DNA of 6,088 nt, taken from CBCPMX01 sp965120355. Lineage in GTDB: Bacteria > Bacillota > Clostridia > Oscillospirales > Oscillospiraceae. The stretch covers positions 1-6,088 of the forward strand of contig CBCPMX010000171.1 in the NCBI GenBank assembly GCA_965120355.1, in the 5' to 3' direction. The first letter of the stretch is position 1; each line of letters starts with the position of its first letter. Below are positions 1 to 4,852 of this stretch, piece after piece. The notes below the pieces were generated by a model, which made no database searches, was not told the DNA's origin, and worked only from the letters and a program-made list of their open reading frames with translations. Both the position numbers and the translations under genes were made by a program.

Positions 1-960
1 ACCACCGTCATCGACGGCGAGGATTACGCCGTCAAGCCCATGAACTGCCCGGGCGGCATGCTGGTGTACAAGAGCGAGCCCCACTCCTACCGCGACCTGC
101 CCCTGCGGGTGGGCGAGCTGGGTCTGGTCCACCGTCACGAGCTGTCGGGCGCGCTGCACGGCCTGTTCCGTGTGCGCTGCTTCACCCAGGACGACGCCCA
201 CCTGTTCATGACTCAGGACCAGCTCAAGGACGAGATCAAGGGTGTGGTGCGTCTGTTCGATGAGGTGTACTCCGTGTTCGGTCTGTCCTACCAGATCGAG
301 CTGTCCACCATGCCTGAGGACCACATCGGCACGGTGGAGCAGTGGGAGCACAACCAGGAGATCTTGAAGGAGGCCATCACCGAGATGGGCAAGACCTTTG
401 AGATCAACGAGGGCGACGGCGCCTTCTACGGCCCCAAGCTGGACTTCCACCTGGCCGACTCCCTGGGCCGTACCTGGCAGTGCGGTACCGTTCAGCTGGA
501 CTCCCAGCTGCCTGAGCGGTTCGAGCTGGAGTACACCGGCGAGGACGGGGAGAAGCACCGCCCTGTCATGCTCCACCGGGTGGTGCTGGGGAGCATCGAG
601 CGGTTCATCGGCGTCATCACCGAGCATTTTGCCGGGGCCTTCCCGGCCTGGCTGGCTCCCGTCCAGGTGAAGATCCTGCCCGTCACTGACCGGGCGGCGG
701 AGTACGCCGATTCCGTGGCAGCCCAGCTGGATGCCCAGGGCTTCCGGGTGGAGGTGGACCACCGCAGCGAGAAGATCGGCAAGAAGATTCGCGAGGCTAC
801 GCTGGAGAAAGTCCCGTATATGCTGGTAGTGGGCGACCGGGATATGGAAAACGGCACGGTCTCTCCCCGGCACCGCACCGGTGAAGATCTTGGGGCCATG
901 TCTTTTGACGAGTTTGCCGCAATGCTGAAAGAAGAAGTGGATTCCAAAACGATTCGGTAA
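1..960 (+). CDS. thrS: Threonyl-tRNA synthetase, C-terminal part (5' truncated by window edge)
   Basis: This cytoplasmic class II synthetase charges tRNA-Thr with threonine using ATP. The reading frame is open from base 1, giving 319 residues; family members are usually about 580-640 residues, so the N-terminal TGS and editing domains and part of the catalytic core lie upstream. Seen directly: the MNCPGGM signature at residues 14-20, motif 2 region around RVRCFTQDDAHLF, and motif 3 around MLHRVVLGSIERF. The three zinc ligands that select threonine in this family are present as Cys16, His67 and His192 (window numbering). From about residue 215 the sequence matches the anticodon-binding domain (VQVKILPVTD, then VDHRSEKIGKKIREA). 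The gene ends in TAA and is followed 16 bases later by a strong hairpin. Any T-box leader would lie outside the window. The only incompleteness is the window edge; identification is secure. Confidence 0.97.
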   Translation, partial: TTVIDGEDYAVKPMNCPGGMLVYKSEPHSYRDLPLRVGELGLVHRHELSGALHGLFRVRCFTQDDAHLFMTQDQLKDEIKGVVRLFDEVYSVFGLSYQIELSTMPEDHIGTVEQWEHNQEILKEAITEMGKTFEINEGDGAFYGPKLDFHLADSLGRTWQCGTVQLDSQLPERFELEYTGEDGEKHRPVMLHRVVLGSIERFIGVITEHFAGAFPAWLAPVQVKILPVTDRAAEYADSVAAQLDAQGFRVEVDHRSEKIGKKIREATLEKVPYMLVVGDRDMENGTVSPRHRTGEDLGAMSFDEFAAMLKEEVDSKTIR

Positions 961-976
961 ATAGCTTAAGCAAAAG

Positions 977-1008
977 ACCGGGCGTTCTGCAACAGCAGAA
1001 CGCCCGGT
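977..1008. terminator. Bidirectional intrinsic terminator between thrS and the GNAT gene
   Basis: A perfect 14-bp GC-rich stem (977-990 pairing with 995-1008, loop AACA) lies between two convergent genes. On the minus strand the stem is followed by CTTTTGCTT, a fair U-tract, and it begins one base after the GNAT stop codon. On the plus strand the tail TTCAGTTGTT is weaker. It therefore probably ends GNAT transcripts well and thrS transcripts adequately. Confidence 0.85.
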
Positions 1009-1009
1009 T

Positions 1010-1654
1010 TCAGTTGTTCAGGTTTGGCTCTATGAAATGCTTTGGGAAGCGTTCCCAATAATCCAGATATACCCGGTCCGTTTGGCCGTCCAGATTCAGC
1101 TGATATAGGCGAAAGAGGACGCGAATGTCTTTGGGCTGCCATTGTTCTTCGTAGGAGTATTGATATGTCATGCCCAATTTGCGCATAACTGCGCCGCTGC
1201 GTGGATTTTGGACATCGTGGGTGGCGGTGACATAGCGGATGCCATCGCGGCGGAGCTTGTCCAGCACCGTTGTACAGGCCTCTGTGATAATGCCCATATG
1301 CCAGAATTCATGCCGCAGGCCGTAGCCCAGGTCGTGGCTGGCATCGCCGCTGACGTGAACATAGCCGATGGGGACGTTGTCACTTTTGAAACAGACGGCG
1401 TAGCGATATTGTTCTCCTGCTGCGTAGGCATCCAGATACCGTGTCTGCAGCGCAGCTTTGGCCTCAGAAATGGTTTTGATGGGGAACCACGGCAGGAATG
1501 TGTTCGTTTCTTCGTCGCTGTAGATGGCCAGCAGGGCGTCTGCGTCCGATTCGGTGAAACGGCGCAGACGCAGCCGGGCGGTTTCCAGCGCGTTGTGCTC
1601 TTCCGAAGCTTGCGCTGGGAATGGGGGTTGCATGGGATGTATTGTGTGTTCCAT
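1010..1654 (-). CDS. GNAT family N-acetyltransferase (RimJ/RimL-like, Acetyltransf_3 type)
   Basis: The predicted 214-residue cytoplasmic enzyme should transfer an acetyl group from acetyl-CoA to an amine, such as a protein N-terminus or small molecule; the substrate is not predictable. The family pattern is visible: LETARLRLRRF near residues 23-33, an acidic stretch leading to the first helix, a central beta-strand region around IGYVHV (96-101), the acetyl-CoA loop region WHMGIITEA (118-126), and the late motif VQNPRSGAVMRKLGM (148-162) with the conserved Asn150. The acetyl-CoA loop departs from the usual R/Q-x-x-G-x-G/A form. The frame stays open 71 codons upstream, but I place the start at 1654 because AAGGAG lies 6 bases before this ATG and family homology starts shortly after. 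It converges on thrS and appears monocistronic. An inverted repeat sits just upstream of the ribosome binding site. Confidence 0.88.
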   Translation of the reverse strand: MEHTIHPMQPPFPAQASEEHNALETARLRLRRFTESDADALLAIYSDEETNTFLPWFPIKTISEAKAALQTRYLDAYAAGEQYRYAVCFKSDNVPIGYVHVSGDASHDLGYGLRHEFWHMGIITEACTTVLDKLRRDGIRYVTATHDVQNPRSGAVMRKLGMTYQYSYEEQWQPKDIRVLFRLYQLNLDGQTDRVYLDYWERFPKHFIEPNLNN

Positions 1655-1660
1655 GGAAAG

Positions 1661-1666
1661 CTCCTT
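1661..1666 (-). promoter_or_regulatory. Ribosome binding site of the GNAT gene
   Basis: AAGGAG on the minus strand, 6 bases before the ATG at 1654. It decides the start against a longer in-frame reading that would begin at 1867 and add 71 residues with no family resemblance. Confidence 0.8.
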
Positions 1667-1681
1667 GTAATCATATTTTAT

Positions 1682-1735
1682 AGATCGGACAGAAACTGGC
1701 TTACTCCAATATCTCAGTTTCTGCATGATCGATCT
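1682..1735 (-). repeat. Composite inverted repeat upstream of the GNAT gene
   Basis: CAGAAACTG (1690-1698) pairs perfectly with CAGTTTCTG (1715-1723) around a 16-base loop. Outside it, AGATCG (1682-1687) pairs with CGATCT (1730-1735), leaving a 2 x 6 internal loop. On the minus strand the structure ends about 15 bases before the GNAT ribosome binding site, so if transcription starts upstream it forms a leader hairpin. No U-tract follows, so it is not a plain terminator. It could be an operator or an RNA leader element. Confidence 0.55.
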
Positions 1736-1906
1736 GCCGCAGGCGAAAAGACTCAGCAGCAAGACGCATAGGGAAGTGCAGAATCGAGGGTTTGCAGGCA
1801 TTCCGCTTGTTATAAGTTTGTTACATTTGCTCGCGTATAGTTTATCACAAAAAGGCAGAAATGTCACCCTGTTTATTGGATAGTTTTAGACCGCATTGGA
1901 AAACAG

Positions 1907-1935
1907 TTGACAAATTCTCATTTTTCCTGTATTCT
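1907..1935 (+). promoter_or_regulatory. Promoter of tRNA-Ser
   Basis: A perfect -35 box TTGACA (1907-1912) is followed after 17 bases by TATTCT (1930-1935), a 4 of 6 match to the housekeeping -10. Transcription would start near 1942, about 33 bases before the mature tRNA, consistent with a short 5' leader removed by RNase P. Confidence 0.65.
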
Positions 1936-1974
1936 ATCATAGTATGAAGTTTTAAAACTGGCATACGGTACGAT

Positions 1975-2063
1975 GCAGCGGTATCGAAGTGGTCATAACG
2001 GGGCTGACTCGAAATCAGTTTGCGAGCAATCGCACGAGGGTTCGAATCCCTCCCGCTGCGCCA
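1975..2063 (+). tRNA. tRNA-Ser, anticodon CGA
   Basis: An 89-base class II tRNA with encoded CCA (2061-2063). The acceptor stem GCAGCGG pairs perfectly with CCGCTGC (2053-2059) and the discriminator is G2060. The anticodon arm has loop CTCGAAA (2008-2014) with anticodon CGA at 2010-2012, which reads UCG. A long variable arm, TGCGA-GCAA-TCGCA, marks it as a serine type. The T arm is GAGGG-TTCGAAT-CCCTC (2036-2052). One G-U pair lies at the top of the anticodon stem. It is a C34 serine isoacceptor, normally supplementing a UGA-anticodon tRNA. It has its own promoter and hairpin and is about 170 bases from the next tRNA gene. Confidence 0.96.
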
Positions 2064-2075
2064 AATGAGGGAAAT

Positions 2076-2121
2076 CCTGACATGCGGTTTTCCGCATTTT
2101 TGAGGGAAACAGCATGTCAGG
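2076..2121 (+). terminator. Hairpin and nested inverted repeat after tRNA-Ser
   Basis: ATGCGG-TTTT-CCGCAT (2082-2097) forms a 6-bp stem running into a T-run (2097-2101), a plausible short intrinsic terminator 18 bases after the tRNA. Around it, CCTGACATGC (2076-2085) and GCATGTCAGG (2112-2121) form a perfect 10-bp inverted repeat. The two share bases 2082-2085, so the full forms exclude each other. Confidence 0.6.
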
Positions 2122-2190
2122 GTTACTTCCAAATCAATTGTGAATGTGAAAGTCTCGTTGAAATTTTTCTGTTATGCCATCAAATTATAC

Positions 2191-2219
2191 TTGATTATTT
2201 CAGTATAATAGAGTATAAT
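2191..2219 (+). promoter_or_regulatory. Promoter of tRNA-Leu
   Basis: TTGATT (2191-2196), a 17-base spacer, and a perfect TATAAT (2214-2219). The -10 box ends 12 bases before the mature tRNA 5' end, so the leader would be only a few bases. A second TATAAT at 2204-2209 lies in the spacer but has no good -35 partner. Confidence 0.85.
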
Positions 2220-2231
2220 ACTTAAGCACTT

Positions 2232-2318
2232 GCCGGTGTGATGGAATTGGTAGACGTAGTGGACTCAAAATCCACCGCTGGCGACAGCGTGCCGGTTCGA
2301 GTCCGGCCACCGGCACCA
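2232..2318 (+). tRNA. tRNA-Leu, anticodon CAA
   Basis: An 87-base class II tRNA with encoded CCA (2316-2318). The acceptor stem GCCGGTG pairs perfectly with CACCGGC (2308-2314) and the discriminator is A2315, as expected for leucine. The anticodon stem GTGGA/TCCAC encloses loop CTCAAAA (2264-2270), with anticodon CAA at 2266-2268, reading UUG. The variable arm CGCTG-GCGA-CAGCG is long, and the T arm is GCCGG-TTCGAGT-CCGGC (2291-2307). It has its own consensus promoter and a strong terminator starting on the next base. Confidence 0.97.
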
Positions 2319-2355
2319 CGTCGGAGCAAAGTCCGCTTTGCTCCGATGTCTTTTT
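2319..2355 (+). terminator. Intrinsic terminator of tRNA-Leu
   Basis: A 13-bp stem (2319-2331 with 2336-2348, one G-U pair, loop TCCG) is followed by TCTTTTT. It begins directly after the tRNA CCA end. Its 3' edge and U-tract also take part in a second, competing inverted repeat at 2345-2379. Confidence 0.88.
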
Positions 2356-2379
2356 ATGCCTGCGGCAAAAAAAGACATC
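2345..2379. repeat. Inverted repeat overlapping the tRNA-Leu terminator
   Basis: GATGTCTTTTT (2345-2355) is perfectly complementary to AAAAAGACATC (2369-2379). After one A-A mismatch the pairing continues with TGCC/GGCA, leaving loop TGC, so 15 of 16 positions pair. This hairpin would take up the U-tract of the preceding terminator and 4 bases of its stem. Confidence 0.7.
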
Positions 2380-2491
2380 ATCCGCCCGCTCCCTTGCTCC
2401 TCCTTTCCAACTGCGACCGCTGGCGCTGGGTTGCGGTTTGGGTTCCTAAATGCGCACGGGTATCTTTTTTGTCAACATAACCCAAACCCAG

Positions 2492-2543
2492 ATAATCCGA
2501 ACCCGTTTCCGATAGGCGATGGGTTCGGATTATTGTTTTTCTT
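2492..2543 (+). terminator. Terminator-like hairpin in the intergenic region
   Basis: ATAATCCGAACCC (2492-2504) pairs perfectly with GGGTTCGGATTAT (2521-2533), and a few further weak pairs extend into the 16-base loop. TGTTTTTCTT follows, which fits an intrinsic terminator on the plus strand. No plus-strand gene lies between it and the tRNA-Leu terminator about 145 bases upstream. It may be a backup terminator for read-through or the end of an unrecognised small RNA. Confidence 0.65.
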
Positions 2544-2630
2544 TGACCGTTATAAGAGCACTTATTTTCACAACGGGGTGAAGTACAGGCCCAGCTCCAA
2601 GCCGAGAGGCCCGCGGAAGAAAACCTTTTT

Positions 2631-2677
2631 ATAACGAAACGCGGTGGTATCTTGCTAATACCACCGCGTTTCGTTAT
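2631..2677 (+). terminator. Perfect 20-bp hairpin, terminator-like
   Basis: Bases 2631-2650 and 2658-2677 are perfectly complementary over 20 bp around the loop CTTGCTA. The downstream sequence TTCCTTTTCG is T-rich on the plus strand; on the minus strand the stem is followed by an A-run, so plus is the better orientation. No gene is visible in the 87 bases between the preceding hairpin and this one, so its client is unknown. Confidence 0.6.
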
Positions 2678-2726
2678 TTCCTTTTCGTGTTGTGACGTTC
2701 AAACAGGGGGAACTGCCAGATTCGCC

Positions 2727-2990
2727 ATGACTGGCCTCATCACCATGACCTTCCGCTGTCGGAAGGTCACGGTCATCACCGGCTTCTCGGACCTGGAGGA
2801 GCCCGGCTGGGCTTCCTACATGAATCTTAATGGAGGAGGTGCCTCTATAGTGGAACCGGATCAGCTCGATGGCGAGGAGACCGCTCTGCGCCGTACCTCG
2901 GATCGTCGCAAACGCTTACAAGCGCTTCAATCGAATGTTTTCAAAAAAGCGCTCAAATCATTCCGTCCGGATGGCTTATACAGGCAATAA
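2727..2990 (+). pseudogene. Coding-like orphan ORF, probable remnant of an accessory gene
   Basis: I do not recognise the family. From the ATG at 2727 the frame gives 87 residues and stays open upstream to 2652. Codons from about 2727 to 2820 have strongly GC-rich third positions, as in real genes of this window, and the peptide has a protein-like mix: MTFRCRKVTVITGF, then DLEEPGWASYMNLNGGG, then DGEETALRR. The third-position bias fades after about 2825. The last 64 bases run antisense through the end of the LysR gene, so the true C-terminus may have been lost. No good ribosome binding site is seen: AGGGGGAA lies about 15 bases before the ATG. A GTG at 2850 has GGAGGAGG upstream but lies in the same frame. 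It could be an intact small gene, but truncation seems likelier. Confidence 0.4.
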
Positions 2991-3766
2991 TAAGTCACGT
3001 TTGCCTCTTCGTCTAAAATTGGGACATTGACCCGGTTCAGAGGGTTCCCCTCCCGCTTCACTGCCACATCGGTTGAAAAGCTTGGCAGGGCAGAGGACCG
3101 CACCAGCTCGTCAAAGGCCGTGTCCTCCTGCTCCAGGAAGCGGGTGTCCGGCATTTTCCGGTCGGTCAGCTCCCGCCAGAACCCCAGGTGATTGCGCAGG
3201 AGCATGGTCTCACCGTTGAGATCCTTCATATAAAGGCCCTTGCTCCCGGAGAGCGGATGGGCGGGCGGCAGAGAGAAATACAAGTGCTCCTCCCCGTATT
3301 TGACGCAAGTGATCCCCGGTTCCTCCACGGGATAGGGCAGGATGATCAGCTGATAGACTTCGTCCCGCAGACCCTGAAGCAGCGTCTCATTGCTCCGCAG
3401 CTCGGAGGAGATGGTTCGGTCCGGATAGAGATCGGACAGCGCCGGCGGGATCTCCCACAGAGGCGCGGGCGCACAGGAGCCCACCAAAATGGTCCGCTGG
3501 CTGCGGTCAAAGGCCTGAATCCGGCTGATCATATCCCGGCAACTCCCGAGAATTTGCTGTGCGTATTCCGCAGCCATGCGGCCATTCTCGTTGAATTCGA
3601 TCTTATTCTTCTGCCGGTCAAACAGTGGCACCTGCAGTTCCGCCTCCAGCCGCTGCATGGACCGGCTGAGGGCGGGCTGGGACAGGTGCAGGCGCTCCGC
3701 CGCGCCGGACAGGGTCCCGCACTCGGCAAAGGCCAGGAGCCGTTCCAGCTGGTAGAGTTCAAACAT
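2927..3766 (-). CDS. LysR-type transcriptional regulator
   Basis: A 279-residue DNA-binding regulator; the family usually has about 290-310 residues and acts as a tetramer responding to a small-molecule co-inducer. The N-terminal winged helix-turn-helix is clear: LLAFAECGTLSGAAERLHLS followed by QPALSRSMQRLEAEL (residues 10-44) and VPLFDRQKNKIEFNENG (46-62). A linker helix follows to about residue 88, and residues 91-275 form the substrate-binding domain beginning RTILVGSCAPAPLW. I take the ATG at 3766 as the start because AAAAGGGG lies 9 bases before it; a GTG three codons upstream would sit directly on that site. The gene is divergent from the two aldo/keto reductase genes, the usual layout for a LysR regulator and its targets. 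Its promoter contains a palindrome that suggests autoregulation. The inducer is unknown. Confidence 0.93.
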   Translation of the reverse strand: MFELYQLERLLAFAECGTLSGAAERLHLSQPALSRSMQRLEAELQVPLFDRQKNKIEFNENGRMAAEYAQQILGSCRDMISRIQAFDRSQRTILVGSCAPAPLWEIPPALSDLYPDRTISSELRSNETLLQGLRDEVYQLIILPYPVEEPGITCVKYGEEHLYFSLPPAHPLSGSKGLYMKDLNGETMLLRNHLGFWRELTDRKMPDTRFLEQEDTAFDELVRSSALPSFSTDVAVKREGNPLNRVNVPILDEEANVTYYCLYKPSGRNDLSAFLKTFD

Positions 3767-3787
3767 GATCCGCACCCCCTTTTGTAT

Positions 3788-3816
3788 ATTCTAACAGATG
3801 TCCCGCGGGATTACAA
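3788..3816 (-). promoter_or_regulatory. Promoter of the LysR gene
   Basis: On the minus strand, TTGTAA (3816-3811), a spacer of exactly 17 bases, and TAGAAT (3793-3788, 5 of 6 match to TATAAT). Transcription would begin near 3781, about 15 bases before the LysR start codon and just ahead of the AAAAGGGG ribosome binding site. Confidence 0.7.
3801..3810. promoter_or_regulatory. Palindromic operator candidate within the LysR promoter
   Basis: TCCCGCGGGA is a perfect 10-bp palindrome placed between the -35 and -10 boxes of the LysR promoter. A protein bound here would block RNA polymerase. LysR regulators typically bind T-N11-A sites, which this is not, so the binder may be another factor. Confidence 0.4.
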
Positions 3817-3820
3817 GAGA

Positions 3821-3889
3821 TGCAGTATGCGTTTCAGTTAGAGCACTCTGCATAATCGGCACTGTACTTTTTGAGAAACTGGCATTATG
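3821..3889. promoter_or_regulatory. Repeated CATAAT-type motif in the divergent intergenic region, possible LysR sites
   Basis: Three related sites occur: TGCAGTATG (3821-3829, minus-strand reading CATACTGCA), CATAATCGGCA (3851-3861, plus) and TGGCATTATG (3880-3889, minus-strand reading CATAATGCCA). Their centres are about 30 bases apart, near three helical turns. The last overlaps the likely reductase -10. The motifs are short and imperfect. Confidence 0.35.
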
Positions 3890-3891
3890 AT
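3886..3891 (+). promoter_or_regulatory. Candidate -10 box for the reductase operon
   Basis: TATGAT matches the -10 consensus at 5 of 6 positions and would start transcription near 3898, ahead of the ribosome binding site at 3915. The -35 region, TGTACT at 3863-3868, is poor, as expected for a promoter that needs an activator such as a LysR protein. Confidence 0.4.
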
Positions 3892-3914
3892 GTGGTTGTC
3901 AGAAGGAAATCAGC

Positions 3915-3924
3915 AAAAAGGAGG
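3915..3924 (+). promoter_or_regulatory. Ribosome binding site of the first aldo/keto reductase
   Basis: AAAAAGGAGG lies 9 bases before the ATG at 3934. It fixes this start rather than an in-frame TTG at 3871, which would add 21 basic residues unlike the family. Confidence 0.85.
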
Positions 3925-3933
3925 CTGGACGCT

Positions 3934-4785
3934 ATGCAGTGCAAGGCCCTCTCAAATGGGGTACAGCTGCCGGTGATCGGATACGGCACCTTTCAGATCA
4001 GAGACTCTGCACAGTGTGAGCAGTGTGTCTCAGATGCCCTGGAGGCTGGTTACCGCCTGTTTGATACCGCCGCGTCTTATGAAAATGAAGCGGCTGTGGG
4101 CGCGGCGCTCCGCAGCTCCGGGCTGCCCCGGGAGGCGTGGTTCGTCACCACCAAGCTATGGGTGCAGGACGCCGGATATGACAATACCCTGCGCGCCTTT
4201 GAAGCCTCGCTCCAGAGACTGGGACTCAGCTGCATCGACCTATATCTCATCCATCAGCCCTTCGGCGACTACTACGGCGCCTGGCGGGCTATGGAGCGGC
4301 TGTATCGGGAGGGCGCGGTTCGGGCCATCGGAGTGAGCAATTTCCCCCCGGAGCGGCTTGTGGATCTGTGCATGAACCAGGAGATCAAGCCCATGGTGAA
4401 TCAGATCGAGATCCACCCCTTCTTCCAGCAGCGGGAGGCGTTGCGGGTCATGGAGGAGTACGGCGTCGTCCCCCAGGCCTGGGGCCCCTTTTCCGAGGGG
4501 CAGCGGGACATCTTCCACCACAAAACGCTGGGGAAGATCGCGGAGAGACACGGCAAGACCACGGCGCAGGTCATGCTGCGCTGGCACTTTCAGCGGGGCG
4601 TTCCCACGATCCCAAAAACAATCCGCAAGGAGCGGATGGCGGAGAATCTGGATGTCTTTGATTTCCAGTTGACCGCGAAAGAGATGGAAACCATTGCCGG
4701 AATGGACATCAGGCACAGTGAGATCATTGACCACCACTGTTTTTGTACGGCCCGGCAGCTCAACAGCGTGAAGATCCATCCATGA
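3934..4785 (+). CDS. Aldo/keto reductase, first of a tandem pair
   Basis: A 283-residue cytoplasmic oxidoreductase predicted to reduce an aldehyde, ketone or keto-sugar with NADPH; this is a usual length for prokaryotic 2,5-diketo-D-gluconate-reductase-like members. The (beta/alpha)8 barrel family motifs are in order: NGVQLPVIGYGTFQI (8-22), the catalytic region LFDTAASYENE with Asp44 and Tyr49, TTKLWV with Lys74, and YLIHQP with His107, completing the Asp-Tyr-Lys-His tetrad. The nicotinamide-binding GVSNF is at 133-137, and the cofactor phosphate-binding stretch IPKTIRKERMAEN is near residues 227-239. It is followed 67 bases later by a paralogue with its own ribosome binding site and no visible promoter between, so the two probably form an operon under the divergent LysR regulator. 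The C-terminus HHCFCTARQL differs from the paralogue, which may alter substrate choice. Confidence 0.93.
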   Translation: MQCKALSNGVQLPVIGYGTFQIRDSAQCEQCVSDALEAGYRLFDTAASYENEAAVGAALRSSGLPREAWFVTTKLWVQDAGYDNTLRAFEASLQRLGLSCIDLYLIHQPFGDYYGAWRAMERLYREGAVRAIGVSNFPPERLVDLCMNQEIKPMVNQIEIHPFFQQREALRVMEEYGVVPQAWGPFSEGQRDIFHHKTLGKIAERHGKTTAQVMLRWHFQRGVPTIPKTIRKERMAENLDVFDFQLTAKEMETIAGMDIRHSEIIDHHCFCTARQLNSVKIHP

Positions 4786-4852
4786 TATTCAGAGAAACGC
4801 CCCACCATCACCCGGTAAACGAATTATTTTTTGAAACAGGAGGAAAAACGTT

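Larger units (their letters stand above)
1655..1974. other. Intergenic region between the GNAT and tRNA-Ser genes
   Basis: About 320 bases without a convincing gene. It holds the GNAT ribosome binding site, the inverted repeat at 1682-1735, and the tRNA-Ser promoter at 1907-1935. A minus-strand TATAAA at 1683-1678 could be a -10 for the GNAT gene, but its -35 match is poor. Long open frames here lack ribosome binding sites and coding character. Confidence 0.6.
2380..2726. other. Gene-free, hairpin-rich intergenic region
   Basis: I find no gene with a ribosome binding site and coding character here. The stretch holds a G-U-containing stem (2410-2418 with 2429-2437), a perfect 10-bp inverted repeat (2435-2444 with 2479-2488), a terminator-like hairpin (2492-2543) and a 20-bp hairpin (2631-2677). 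No convincing promoter precedes any of them on the plus strand. A perfect minus-strand TTGACA (2475-2470) lacks a matching -10. Confidence 0.6.

Noticed and set aside
1142..1771. 209-residue plus-strand ORF opposite the GNAT gene
   Set aside because: Shadow frame with no ribosome binding site; the minus strand carries the recognisable GNAT motifs.
1655..1867. N-terminal extension of the GNAT protein by 71 residues
   Set aside because: The extension crosses the inverted repeat, lacks family similarity and has no ribosome binding site, while the ATG at 1654 has a good one.
1845..2132. 95-residue minus-strand ORF containing WRSGRDSNPRA
   Set aside because: It is the antisense of tRNA-Ser; the RDSNPR-type peptide is a well-known artefact of reading tRNA T arms backwards.
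1989..2480. Plus-strand ORFs starting inside or running through tRNA-Ser and tRNA-Leu
   Set aside because: They overlap secure tRNA genes and terminators and have no ribosome binding sites.
2576..2650. Minus-strand peptide KVFFRGPLGLELGLYFTPL ending at a TGA
   Set aside because: It looks protein-like but its frame is closed by a TAG a few codons upstream inside the 20-bp hairpin, leaving under 30 residues and no start; at most a tiny gene remnant.
2319..2680. CRISPR array
   Set aside because: The repeats here are inverted hairpins of different sequence, not regularly spaced direct repeats.
2319..2726. Integrated mobile element using tRNA-Leu as attachment site
   Set aside because: No integrase, transposase or repeated copy of the tRNA 3' end is present in the window.
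3188..3841. 217-residue plus-strand ORF opposite the LysR gene
   Set aside because: Shadow of the LysR gene, running through its promoter.
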